Made by a program: the position numbers and the translations under genes. From the NCBI GenBank assembly GCA_002437285.1, contig DJOV01000075.1, positions 37,578-58,462 of the forward strand: a stretch of DNA of 20,885 bases. The letters run 5' to 3'. Below, piece by piece: positions 7,593 through 15,363 of this stretch; position 1 is the stretch's first letter; each line of letters begins with the position of its first letter. This DNA comes from Prevotella sp. UBA6429 (GTDB taxonomy: Bacteria > Bacteroidota > Bacteroidia > Bacteroidales > Bacteroidaceae). Below the pieces are notes generated by a model. The model was given only the letters and a program-made list of their open reading frames with translations. It did not search any database and was not told where the DNA came from.

Positions 7593-8258
7593 CTACCAGT
7601 CGATGGGTGTCTTACCCAGACTCTCCAGGTAAGCGTTGCAACGCGAAAACTGATGTTGTCCGAACCAGCCCCCGCGGTTGGCGGAGAGAGGAGAGGGATG
7701 CACGGATTCCAACACGAGATTGCGCTGACTGTCGATGAGCGCGCGCTTGGAGCGCGCGTAGCCGCCCCACAGCATGTATACCAGTCCTTCACGCTCAGCC
7801 GCCAGGGCCTTGATGGCCGCATCGGTGAAGAGGGTCCAGCCCAGCCGTTGGTGGCTGTTGGCCATATGGGCGCGCACGGTCAGTGTGGCGTTGAGCAACA
7901 GCACGCCCTGCTTGGCCCATCGGCTGAGGTCTCCGTCCTTGGGCAAGGGCGTTCCCAGGTCGTCGTTGATCTCCTTGAAGATGTTGATGAGCGAAGGAGG
8001 CATCGCCACGCCTTCGGGCACAGAGAAGCTGAGGCCCATGGCCTGCCCCGGCTCGTGGTAGGGGTCTTGCCCGATGATGACCACTTTCACTTGGTCGAAG
8101 GGGCAGAGGTCGAAGGCGTTGAAGATGAGGTGCCCCGGTGGGTAGCACGGCCCGTTTTGGTACTCTTGTCGCACCTGCCGGGTGAGGCCGGCAAAGTAAG
8201 GCTTGTCAAATTCCGCTCCCAAATGTTGTTTCCAGCTCTCTTCTATCTTGACGTTCAT
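7593..8258 (-). CDS. ung: uracil-DNA glycosylase, family 1
   Basis: Removes uracil from DNA (deaminated C or misincorporated dUMP) to start base excision repair. The water-activating Asp is D65 in GQDPYHEPGQAMGLSFSV; the minor-groove intercalation loop is HPSPLSANRGG with H187; LLLNATLTV and the W-G-GYARSK segment also fit. With the ATG at 8258 the protein has 221 residues and begins MNVKIEESWKQHL, the usual N-terminus. The frame is open to 8351, but that extension crosses a large hairpin and has no family resemblance. DUF3109 follows, and gpmI lies 135 bases upstream on the same strand. No consensus promoter was found before it. Confidence 0.95.
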   Translation of the reverse strand: MNVKIEESWKQHLGAEFDKPYFAGLTRQVRQEYQNGPCYPPGHLIFNAFDLCPFDQVKVVIIGQDPYHEPGQAMGLSFSVPEGVAMPPSLINIFKEINDDLGTPLPKDGDLSRWAKQGVLLLNATLTVRAHMANSHQRLGWTLFTDAAIKALAAEREGLVYMLWGGYARSKRALIDSQRNLVLESVHPSPLSANRGGWFGQHQFSRCNAYLESLGKTPIDW

Positions 8259-8281
8259 GGCTTGATGGATGATGAATGAAA

Positions 8282-8339
8282 ACAGGGAATCGGGGAAAGG
8301 CCGCTTGGATAGCGTCCGCCTGTTTCCCTGACTCCCTGT
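8282..8339 (-). terminator. long hairpin upstream of ung, possible terminator
   Basis: Arms 8282-8298 and 8323-8339 pair over 17 positions with two mismatched or wobble pairs, around a 24-base loop. On the minus strand the hairpin is followed by TTTTCATTC, so it may end gpmI transcription or act in the ung leader. Confidence 0.45.
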
Positions 8340-8360
8340 GTGTTGAGACAAAACCGGGAA

Positions 8361-8381
8361 GTCTTCCCATGGCGGGAAGAC
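8361..8381 (-). terminator. probable gpmI terminator
   Basis: A perfect 8-bp stem (GTCTTCCC/GGGAAGAC) with a 5-base loop, 13 bases after the gpmI stop codon. The T-tract on the minus strand is late and short (CGGTTTTG), so termination may be partial. Confidence 0.5.
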
Positions 8382-8393
8382 GCCAGTCGTGTT

Positions 8394-9917
8394 TTACTTG
8401 TTATCGCTGATGAGGCACTCACCCGTCATGTCGGCAGGTTGCTCCAGTCCCATGATGTGGAGGATGGAAGGAGCCACGTCGGCCAGGCGGCCGTCCTTGA
8501 CGGTGGCCGAGTTGTTGTTGGTGACGTAGATGAACGGCACAGGGTTGAGCGAGTGGGCCGTGTTGGGCGTTCCGTCCTCGTTCATGGTGTGGTCAGCGTT
8601 GCCGTGGTCGGCGATGATGATGGCCTCATAGTCGTTGGCCTTGGCAGCCTCGATGACATCCTTCACGCAGTGGTCGACGGCCCACACGGCCTTGGCGATG
8701 GCGTTGTAGACACCCGTGTGGCCCACCATGTCACCGTTGGCGAAGTTCACCACGATGAAGTCATACTCCTGTGTGTTGATGGCTCCCACCAACTTCTCCT
8801 TTACCTCATAAGCGCTCATCTCCGGCTGCAGGTCGTAGGTGGCCACCTTCGGTGAGTGCACCAGTATGCGGTCCTCGCCTGGGAACGGCTTCTCGCGCCC
8901 GCCGTTGAGGAAGAATGTCACGTGGGCATACTTCTCGGTTTCTGCGGTGTGGAGCTGACGCTTGCCATTGTTGGAGAGATATTCGGCCAGCGTGTCACGC
9001 ACGTCTTCCTTCGGATAGAGGATGTGAAGGCCCTTGAAGTTGGCGTCATACGGGGTCATGCAGTAGTACTGCAGGTCCTTGATGGTGTGCATGCCTTCCT
9101 CGGTCATGTCCTTCTGTGTGAGCACATAGGTCAGCTCGCGGGCACGGTCGTTGCGGAAGTTGATGAAGATGATGACGTCACCTTCCTGGATGGTTCCCTC
9201 CACCTTGGCGTTGTGTATAGGCTTGATGAACTCATCGGTCACGCCCTCTTCATAGCTCTCGTCCATGGCCTTGAGCAGGTCGTCAGCTTGCTTGCCCTTG
9301 CCCTCGACGAGCAGGTCGTAAGCCTCTTTCACGCGATTCCATCGGTTGTCGCGGTCCATGGCGTAGAAACGTCCCACGATGCTTGCGATGTGTGCGTCGT
9401 TCTTCTCGCAGCACTGGAGCACCTCGTCGATGAAGCCCTTGCCGCTCTTCGGGTCACAGTCGCGACCGTCCATGAAGCAGTGGACGTATGTGTTCTTCAG
9501 GCCATACTCCTTTGAGATCTCGAGGAGCTTGAAGAGGTGGTTGAGGCTTGAGTGGACGCCTCCCGTTGAGGTCAGGCCCATGATGTGGAGGCGCTTGCCT
9601 GTCTTCTGTGCGTAGCTGTAAGCGCTGACGATTTCCTTGTTCTTCAGGATGTCGCCGCTCTCACAAGCCTTGTTGATCTTCACCAGATCCTGGTAGACCA
9701 CGCGACCGGCACCGATGTTGAGGTGTCCGACCTCAGAGTTGCCCATCTGTCCGTCGGGCAGGCCGACGTCCTCACCGCAAGCCTGTAGCTGCGAGTGAGC
9801 GCATGTTGCGTTGAGATAGTCGAGATAAGGAGTCGGCGTGTTGTAGATAGCGTCGCCTTTGTCGTGCTTGCCGATGCCCCATCCGTCGAGGATCATCAGG
9901 ATTGCTTTCTTTGCCAT
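8394..9917 (-). CDS. gpmI: 2,3-bisphosphoglycerate-independent phosphoglycerate mutase
   Basis: Interconverts 3- and 2-phosphoglycerate in glycolysis and gluconeogenesis through a phosphoserine intermediate, with two Mn ions. With the start at 9917 it has 507 residues, the normal size. D11 (LILDGWGIG) and the catalytic S61 (MGNSEVGHLNIGAGR) are in place; HCFMDGRD and FRNDRARE mark the inserted phosphotransferase domain; GDMVGHTG and ADHGNAD supply the remaining metal ligands. The frame stays open to 9983, but a full-consensus promoter (9985-9954) lies inside that extension, so MAKKAILMILDGW is the real N-terminus. The gene has its own promoter and a probable terminator before ung. Confidence 0.96.
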   Translation of the reverse strand: MAKKAILMILDGWGIGKHDKGDAIYNTPTPYLDYLNATCAHSQLQACGEDVGLPDGQMGNSEVGHLNIGAGRVVYQDLVKINKACESGDILKNKEIVSAYSYAQKTGKRLHIMGLTSTGGVHSSLNHLFKLLEISKEYGLKNTYVHCFMDGRDCDPKSGKGFIDEVLQCCEKNDAHIASIVGRFYAMDRDNRWNRVKEAYDLLVEGKGKQADDLLKAMDESYEEGVTDEFIKPIHNAKVEGTIQEGDVIIFINFRNDRARELTYVLTQKDMTEEGMHTIKDLQYYCMTPYDANFKGLHILYPKEDVRDTLAEYLSNNGKRQLHTAETEKYAHVTFFLNGGREKPFPGEDRILVHSPKVATYDLQPEMSAYEVKEKLVGAINTQEYDFIVVNFANGDMVGHTGVYNAIAKAVWAVDHCVKDVIEAAKANDYEAIIIADHGNADHTMNEDGTPNTAHSLNPVPFIYVTNNNSATVKDGRLADVAPSILHIMGLEQPADMTGECLISDNK

Positions 9918-9953
9918 AGCTGTAATGTTATTTAATGGTTTTGTATCTGTGTG

Positions 9954-9985
9954 CAAAGTTACGACCTTTTCACGTTTTGGCAAAA
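9954..9985 (-). promoter_or_regulatory. gpmI promoter
   Basis: Minus strand: TTTTG (9985-9981), 19 bases, TAACTTTG (9961-9954). Full consensus match; the leader to the ATG at 9917 is about 30 bases. Confidence 0.85.
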
Positions 9986-9995
9986 TGTGAAAAGG
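9965..9995. repeat. 31-bp palindrome over the gpmI -33 box
   Basis: CCTTTTCAC (9965-9973) and GTGAAAAGG (9987-9995) are perfect complements; inside them TTTTG and CAAAA also pair, around a central G at 9980. The only break is the G/T pair at 9974/9986. The palindrome covers the -33 box and most of the spacer of the gpmI promoter and starts 11 bases after the M6 protease stop codon. It could be a regulator site or the 3' hairpin of the protease transcript; no T-run follows on the minus strand. Confidence 0.6.
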
Positions 9996-10005
9996 CCAAA
10001 TCGGT

Positions 10006-12177
10006 TTATTTCACCACTTTCTTTCCGTCGACTATATAGATGCCCCTGGGCAGTGATCGGGTACTGGTGCCAAGGTACTGGCCGGCGAGGCTGTAGACAC
10101 CCTTGTTGGTATGGGTGGCGCGTGCCTCGATGACGCTGACGGCTGTGTTGACAGGCCGTGTCACCGTGACGTCGTCGAGGAAGAAGCGCTTGCTGGGTTC
10201 GAAGGAGATGCTCAGCGTTCCGGTGGCGGTGAAGCGCAGTGTGTAAGTGGTCCATGCGCCTTTGGTCATGGTGAGGCTCTCCTCCTTCGACTGGCTGTCC
10301 ACAAACTTTCCGTTGCCGTTGATGGAGATCAGCAGTGCCGTGTTGTCGTTTTTGGCGTCCCATCCGGCAGCGCGGAAGCTGAGCGTCATCGTGTCGGCCG
10401 CGGCAGTGAACGAGGGTGAGGTGACGGCGCCTGGCACGGTGCTGTTGCCGAAGCGGGCACACTGGTCGCCACCATAGGCCTTGCTGGATGACCACCCTTC
10501 CACGTCGGGTATGAACTCGGCGCTGGCTATCGTTCCGTTGAATCCGCCCGAGTTGCCGCCTGTTCCTGTGCATTGGTCGAAAGTCTCACGGAGCAGATAG
10601 TCGCCGTCGGCTGGTGTGACGGGCTTCGTCGTGGCCACCTTCTTGAAGTCGAAGCTCACATTTCCGGCACGTGTCTCGGCAATGTTGTAGATGCCACGGT
10701 TCATGTATTTTGTGCCGTCCGTGTTGGCATTGTAGAGTGTGGCGGCGGGCTTCGACAGGTTGGTCAGTGAGTCGAGCGAGCCGTAGGGATAGAGGTCGTG
10801 CTGTTCCGATGTGGTGTTGTAGTTGCCCGAATAATCGTAGTAGCCCGACCCGTCCTCGTTGTCAGCGTGGAAGATGGTGAGTCGCTGGTGGTCATTCTTC
10901 ACACCGGCCTGCTCATATTCGTCACCTCTCTCCGTGCAAGTGTTCACGATGTTGTATTCCCAGATGTCGGGATCATAGTCCACGTGGCTCACCATCAGCC
11001 CATGGCTGGGCAGATTGATGTCCCATCCCATGCGCTGCCGGTTCTCCAGGAGGTAGTACTCGTTGTGGTTGGCGGGATTGTAGATGACATAGGTGTCCCC
11101 GTTCTTGCTGAGCGGCAGCATGTTGGTGATGGTGGTGTCGTTCTCCGAGAGCTCCACGGGCTCTGCCCATCCGCTGAACCAACGTTCCCAGGCCGTGTAG
11201 TTGGGAGGTGTCATGCCGTCACCGAGGTAGCTGCCCATGTCCATGAGGCTGAAGTCGCCCATGCCGAAGTTGCCACCATAGCTGATGTCGTAGAGGTCAG
11301 GCAAGCCCATGCAGTGTGAGAACTCGTGGCAGATGGTGCCCAGTCCGTCGAGTCCGTTCACGCCGTTGAGCTCACATGAGCAGGCATAGGTGTCGATTTT
11401 CACGCCATCGAGCTTCAGGGCCGATCCGCCCTGGTAGGATGTGAGCCAATACTCGTGTGGCCAAATGGTGTTGTTGGCGCCTCCGTCGGCTTGTCCCTGT
11501 CCGGCGTAGAGCAGGAACACTTGCTCCACCTCGCCGTTGCCGTCCCAGTCGTAGTCGGCAAAGTTCACCTGACCGTCAATCTGTTGGCAGACCTCTTTCA
11601 CAAGCTCATCCACCGGCTCGTCGTTGCCGTCGCTGGAGCTGCCACCATAATATTTGTAGCTCTTCGCGGCCCGGACGGGGCCCACTACGTCAAACTTGAG
11701 GTCAAACACTCCGTTGCTCTGTGCGCTGAAATAGTCGCTCACCGATCCGCGGAAGCCGTTCTCCGAGTAGTCCTTCTCGTTGGCTATTCTCTCGTAGAGC
11801 GCCTGGTCGTGTCCGCTTCTGAACTGCTTGTCAGGGAAGTCAACGAGAATGATGAGTCCTTTCTTCTGACCTGTGAAGGCTTTCGTGTTGCGCTTGCTGG
11901 CCATGCGTAGGCGGTTGGCCGTGGCGCGTCGCATGGCACCTCGCTTCATCATGAGCAACGATTGTGCGTCGGCCGCTTGCCAGGTGTTTCCGTTTTGCAC
12001 ATAGCGCGTGCCGTCGGCCGCCTGCCAATAGTGGTTGAACTCGTCGCCGCGTAGCTCCACTCGTACGGTCGTCCCGTCGGCGAGTGTCACCGTCTTCCAT
12101 TGTCCGCGCTTGGCTGGCACGGCCATCATCGCCACCGCAACCAGTGAGAGTGCTGCGGTCAGTAGTGTTTTCTTCAT
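10006..12177 (-). CDS. secreted M6-family (immune inhibitor A-like) metalloprotease with type IX-like C-terminal tail
   Basis: A zinc protease of 723 residues. Residues 1-22 form a signal peptide (MKKTLLTAALSLVAVAMMAVPA). A pro-region runs to about residue 120. The catalytic domain contains HEFSHCMGLPD: zinc ligands H284 and H288, catalytic E285, and D294 as the likely third ligand, as in the HExxHxxGxxD proteases. Before it, DYDWDGNGEVE looks like a calcium-binding loop. About residues 540-680 form a jelly-roll-like module (FDDVTV type end: FFLDDVTV). The last 30 residues (GVYSLAGQYLG, LPRGIYIVDGKKVVK) resemble type IX secretion sorting tails. The frame is open to 12273, but a promoter lies in that extension, so the start at 12177 is chosen. 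Expected substrate: proteins outside the cell; exact specificity unknown. Confidence 0.9.
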   Translation of the reverse strand: MKKTLLTAALSLVAVAMMAVPAKRGQWKTVTLADGTTVRVELRGDEFNHYWQAADGTRYVQNGNTWQAADAQSLLMMKRGAMRRATANRLRMASKRNTKAFTGQKKGLIILVDFPDKQFRSGHDQALYERIANEKDYSENGFRGSVSDYFSAQSNGVFDLKFDVVGPVRAAKSYKYYGGSSSDGNDEPVDELVKEVCQQIDGQVNFADYDWDGNGEVEQVFLLYAGQGQADGGANNTIWPHEYWLTSYQGGSALKLDGVKIDTYACSCELNGVNGLDGLGTICHEFSHCMGLPDLYDISYGGNFGMGDFSLMDMGSYLGDGMTPPNYTAWERWFSGWAEPVELSENDTTITNMLPLSKNGDTYVIYNPANHNEYYLLENRQRMGWDINLPSHGLMVSHVDYDPDIWEYNIVNTCTERGDEYEQAGVKNDHQRLTIFHADNEDGSGYYDYSGNYNTTSEQHDLYPYGSLDSLTNLSKPAATLYNANTDGTKYMNRGIYNIAETRAGNVSFDFKKVATTKPVTPADGDYLLRETFDQCTGTGGNSGGFNGTIASAEFIPDVEGWSSSKAYGGDQCARFGNSTVPGAVTSPSFTAAADTMTLSFRAAGWDAKNDNTALLISINGNGKFVDSQSKEESLTMTKGAWTTYTLRFTATGTLSISFEPSKRFFLDDVTVTRPVNTAVSVIEARATHTNKGVYSLAGQYLGTSTRSLPRGIYIVDGKKVVK

Positions 12178-12243
12178 GCTGTTATGTTTGTGATCATTTT
12201 TTTGTTGTTCTACGTAAAGGAGTGCGTAGGCCCTATGGGGTGA

Positions 12244-12274
12244 CAAAATTAAAAAGAAAATCGTAACACACAAA
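12244..12274 (-). promoter_or_regulatory. M6 protease promoter
   Basis: Minus strand: TTTG (12274-12271), 19 bases, TAATTTTG (12251-12244). Full consensus; the leader to the ATG at 12177 is about 60 bases. Confidence 0.8.
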
Positions 12275-12397
12275 GGCCAAGCGGTTAAACTTGTTGAAAT
12301 CAGTCACTTTTACCATGTTTCCGGTTTTCGCTTTTGGCTTGACGTCACTTCCATTGGGCAATTGTCGTGTTTGTTGTTGTTAGGTTGCGTGAGCGAC

Positions 12398-12434
12398 AAA
12401 AAAAGGGCATGCCGTGTCTGTCGGCATGCCCTTT
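12398..12434 (-). terminator. C10 protease terminator
   Basis: A perfect 13-bp stem (AAAGGGCATGCCG/CGGCATGCCCTTT) with a 7-base loop. On the minus strand it is followed by a run of seven T. It lies 34 bases after the C10 stop codon. Confidence 0.88.
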
Positions 12435-12467
12435 CCATGGAGTTTCGTTGTAATGGTTGTCAGTGTG

Positions 12468-14174
12468 TTACTTCAGCACCTTGTAAGCCTTGTTGCCCTG
12501 TCGCACGATGTAGGTGCCGTGCAGGTTGAGTTGGTTGATGTCGAAGTTGGGTGCGGTTGTCTTGTACACCTCTTGGCCTTGCAGGTTGTAGACACGCGTC
12601 TCCTGGTTGCTGGCCTCGCTTGCGATGGTCTTGCTGATGCCCGTCACGAAGTTGGACTCGCCTTTGGTCATCTCGTAAGAGCCGTTGCTGACGGTCAGCA
12701 TGTAGTTGGACGTGTATGTCTCGTGGCATAGGATGGGCTGCCACTCCATCTCGGCGTTTTTCGGGTTTGTAGACTGTGAGGCCGCATAGATGCAATAGTT
12801 GCCGTCGGACAGTTGTGTGAGGCTGGCCGAGAAGGTAAACTGGTATCCGTTTCCGTAGGCTATGTTTTCCAAGGGGTCGTCATCGGTCAGCGGTGTAACC
12901 TCACCTGTTGCCAGGTTCTTGGCCACCAGTTGCACGCGTCCTGTGAAGGTCTCCACGTCCATGTTGTAAGCGACAAACTTGTTGGTTCTCACGGTTGTGC
13001 CCACCTTGGCCAGGTTGAGGCCCGTCGACGATCCCCACAGAGAGTGGTAAGACCCGTCGTATCGAATGTCTTCAGGCATGCGCACGGTGACCATGTTCTG
13101 GCTCTCGGTGAAGCTGCCCTCGCGTGAGTTGAGCACGGCCACGTCGAAGAATCCGTCGTTGGTGCCGTCCCATCCCCAGTTCACGTGCACGTAGCCGTTC
13201 TTGTCGTATCCGTCGAATACAAACTCATGTCCGGCACCGCTTCCTGTGGCACCGCCATAAAGGATGGGGCAACCGTCGTTGAGTTCGCGGTAGATGATGT
13301 CCATCCACACGTCTTTGGGCATGAATGTGCGGGTGTAGTATTTGCAGCCTTGGTTGTAGAGGAAGTTCTTGCGTAGGGCGAGGCAGGCGTCAGAGGCGTA
13401 GGCACCGCTGCCATCCGCTGCGTACATCATGCTCACCGATCCGCCGCAAGCCTTCATGATTTCGGCGACGGCGTTGGCCTGCGTGTCGTTGTATTGGCCC
13501 TTGGTGTAAGTGTCGAGCATGTTGTCCCAATCATAGGTGGTGGAGAAGCTCACTCGCACGCTGGTGCCGGGGCTGTTCTTTCCGTTGGGGTAGAAGGTCC
13601 ACTTGTTGTAGCCCTTTCCCTTCTCGGGATACTTGTGATACTTCATGATTTGTGCCATGGCCGTGGCCACGCACCCTGTCACGTAGTGGGTGGTCCGGTT
13701 GTTGCTTTGGTAGGTCGGGCTGAGGTTGTAGTAAGGCTCACTCTGTCCCCAGCGTGTGGTCATGAGCTCTGGCACCTCCTCCTTGTATTTGCTGCTCTTT
13801 TCGGCCTTGGCGGGTTGTGTTCCCTTGGCCAGTGACTCCTCCATGCTTTGGCTGACGGCCGTCATCCACCACTCGAAGGCGGGTGCCATATTGTTAGGGT
13901 CGACGGGTTCGTCGGTGTAACCCAAGATAGGCTCAAAGAGGTCGTCGTTGGCCACGATCACGCCCTGTCCGTTGCTGCTGTTGAGCACGGTGATCTGGTC
14001 GTTGCTGAGCTGTGTGGTGAAGGTGAGCTTGCCCTTGATGGCCTTGCCTTTGCCCCCACCGTTCTGCAAGAACGACTGGGCGGCCTGCACCAGCTGTTGC
14101 CGGGTGCGCAACTTGGCCGTGGCGTTGACGCTGACCAATAGGGCCAGCGCAATGATGGAAAGATGTTTATTCAT
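12468..14174 (-). CDS. secreted C10-family cysteine protease (streptopain/interpain-like) with type IX-like tail
   Basis: A 568-residue protease of MEROPS family C10, the family of streptococcal SpeB and Prevotella interpain A. Signal peptide: MNKHLSIIALALLVSVNATA. A pro-domain (about residues 20-125, with GVIVANDDLFEPILGYTD) inhibits the zymogen in this family. The catalytic Cys is C168 in TGCVATAMAQIMKYHKYP; the catalytic His is H316 in GAGHEFVFDGYD, followed by VHVNWGWDG. Beta-rich modules follow, and the end (RVYNLQGQEVY, NLHGTYIVRQGNKAYKVLK) resembles a type IX sorting tail. The frame is open to 14360, but the signal peptide fixes the start at 14174 (or 14180). It has its own terminator and probably its own promoter. 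Probable role: digestion of proteins outside the cell. Confidence 0.93.
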   Translation of the reverse strand: MNKHLSIIALALLVSVNATAKLRTRQQLVQAAQSFLQNGGGKGKAIKGKLTFTTQLSNDQITVLNSSNGQGVIVANDDLFEPILGYTDEPVDPNNMAPAFEWWMTAVSQSMEESLAKGTQPAKAEKSSKYKEEVPELMTTRWGQSEPYYNLSPTYQSNNRTTHYVTGCVATAMAQIMKYHKYPEKGKGYNKWTFYPNGKNSPGTSVRVSFSTTYDWDNMLDTYTKGQYNDTQANAVAEIMKACGGSVSMMYAADGSGAYASDACLALRKNFLYNQGCKYYTRTFMPKDVWMDIIYRELNDGCPILYGGATGSGAGHEFVFDGYDKNGYVHVNWGWDGTNDGFFDVAVLNSREGSFTESQNMVTVRMPEDIRYDGSYHSLWGSSTGLNLAKVGTTVRTNKFVAYNMDVETFTGRVQLVAKNLATGEVTPLTDDDPLENIAYGNGYQFTFSASLTQLSDGNYCIYAASQSTNPKNAEMEWQPILCHETYTSNYMLTVSNGSYEMTKGESNFVTGISKTIASEASNQETRVYNLQGQEVYKTTAPNFDINQLNLHGTYIVRQGNKAYKVLK

Positions 14175-14230
14175 GTGCATTTTTGTTATGTTGTCCAGTT
14201 TACCTGTAGAAGATATGCTTATTGTTGGAT

Positions 14231-14264
14231 AAATATTAGTATTTCTTTCTTGTTGACTACAAAA
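14231..14264 (-). promoter_or_regulatory. possible C10 protease promoter
   Basis: Minus strand: TTTTG (14264-14260), 21 bases, TAATATTT (14238-14231). The -7 box lacks the final G and has A in place of T at one position, so this is weak; the 5' leader would be about 50 bases. Confidence 0.35.
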
Positions 14265-14346
14265 TTCGGCAAATTCTTTGAGATATGCAAGTAAAACGTT
14301 CGTGAATTGTGCCAATTTTATTGTTTTTGTTGTTTGCACAAAAGAG

Positions 14347-14384
14347 AAGCAGGTTGGCAAGGACAGCGCCTTGTCAACCTGCTT
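14347..14384 (-). terminator. terminator of the susCD operon
   Basis: A 16-bp stem (AAGCAGGTTGGCAAGG with CCTTGTCAACCTGCTT, one G-U pair) with a 6-base loop; on the minus strand CTCTTTTG follows. It starts 31 bases after the stop of the last lipoprotein gene. Confidence 0.8.
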
Positions 14385-14415
14385 GATAGTATCCGGTTGT
14401 AAACTTGCGTTCAGC

Positions 14416-15324
14416 TTACTTCTTGGTGAGCTTCAGGTCTGTCAGGATGCGCCATGCGCCAGCGCCCGGCTGATAGAAGTAGAGCGACTTGCTTGCGGGG
14501 AAGGTGATGGTCGTCGGGAAGGCGTCGTTCTCACCCAGAGCCCACGGTGCCGTCACGTCGTCGGTGGTGTAGCTGACGCCGTTGTCGGTCACCCACATCC
14601 ACTCGTAAGAGCTGCCGTAGGTAGCGATGACCTCACCGCAGACGATGCCGATGGTACCCTTCTTGGTAGCCAGGTCGAAGTTGTAGTTGAGGTGGAACTC
14701 GCAGTCGATGCTTGCGCCCACGTTGATGAAGCCGGGAGCCGACACCGTCAGCACGTGGTCGTAGTCGTCCGCCGTCTCGTCGGTCTCGCCGCTGATGGTG
14801 ACATCCTTGCTGAAGGCGCTCACGCCAGAGCTCGACTGGATGTTACCGCTCAAGTTCCACTTGCCGAAGAACTTCTCGTAGAAGGCCGCGTCGTTGTCGC
14901 GAATGGTCACGATGGTCGAAGCGTTGCCCTCGATCTTGGCACCGTTGGCACTCACGATGGTGAGTTTGAAGGTGCGGTTGTCGTTGATCTCGCTGTCGTC
15001 CACCATCTTCACCTCGACGTTCATGGTGCCGCTTGCGAGCGTGTCAGCCTTGATGTTGATGGTCTTCGATGTGATCATGTAGTTGACATCCTCCTTGGCG
15101 GGGTTGACACCCTCCTCCTCAGCCTTCACGGTGACGGTCACGTTTCCGTTGCGCACGCCGGTGACGCTGATGGGGATGTTGACGATGCCGGCACTCTCCT
15201 TGGTCACGACGGAATCGCTGGCGAAGCTGACAGTGGCCTCCTTGGTGTTGAAGTCGTCGTCGCTTGAGCAAGCGGCAAACAGTGACACCACCGCCAGCAG
15301 CATGAATAATTTGATATATTTCAT
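14416..15324 (-). CDS. surface lipoprotein with Calx-beta-like domain, SusE position
   Basis: A 302-residue lipoprotein, third gene of the susC-susD operon. Signal peptide with lipobox FAAC, lipidated C19; the next residues SSDDDF are acidic, as in the Bacteroidetes signal for export to the cell surface. Residues about 28-145 look like a Calx-beta-type sandwich (ATVSFASDSVV, EDVNYMI, IVTIRDND). The second half, from FYEKFFGKWNLSG, is a strand-rich domain possibly of lipocalin-like type, ending with WRILTDLKLTKK. In SusCD systems the lipoprotein in this position helps bind the substrate at the surface; the ligand here is unknown. It begins 39 bases after susD and is followed by a strong terminator. 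Confidence 0.8.
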   Translation of the reverse strand: MKYIKLFMLLAVVSLFAACSSDDDFNTKEATVSFASDSVVTKESAGIVNIPISVTGVRNGNVTVTVKAEEEGVNPAKEDVNYMITSKTINIKADTLASGTMNVEVKMVDDSEINDNRTFKLTIVSANGAKIEGNASTIVTIRDNDAAFYEKFFGKWNLSGNIQSSSGVSAFSKDVTISGETDETADDYDHVLTVSAPGFINVGASIDCEFHLNYNFDLATKKGTIGIVCGEVIATYGSSYEWMWVTDNGVSYTTDDVTAPWALGENDAFPTTITFPASKSLYFYQPGAGAWRILTDLKLTKK

Positions 15325-15363
15325 GTCTTGTTCTTTTTTCTGTTATTTGTTAACTCTTCTCGA

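Noticed and set aside
14278..15267. Plus-strand frame of 329 codons opposite the lipoprotein gene
   Set aside because: Composition is that of a reverse-strand shadow (Val/Asp/His/Gly-rich); the minus strand has a lipobox protein in operon context.
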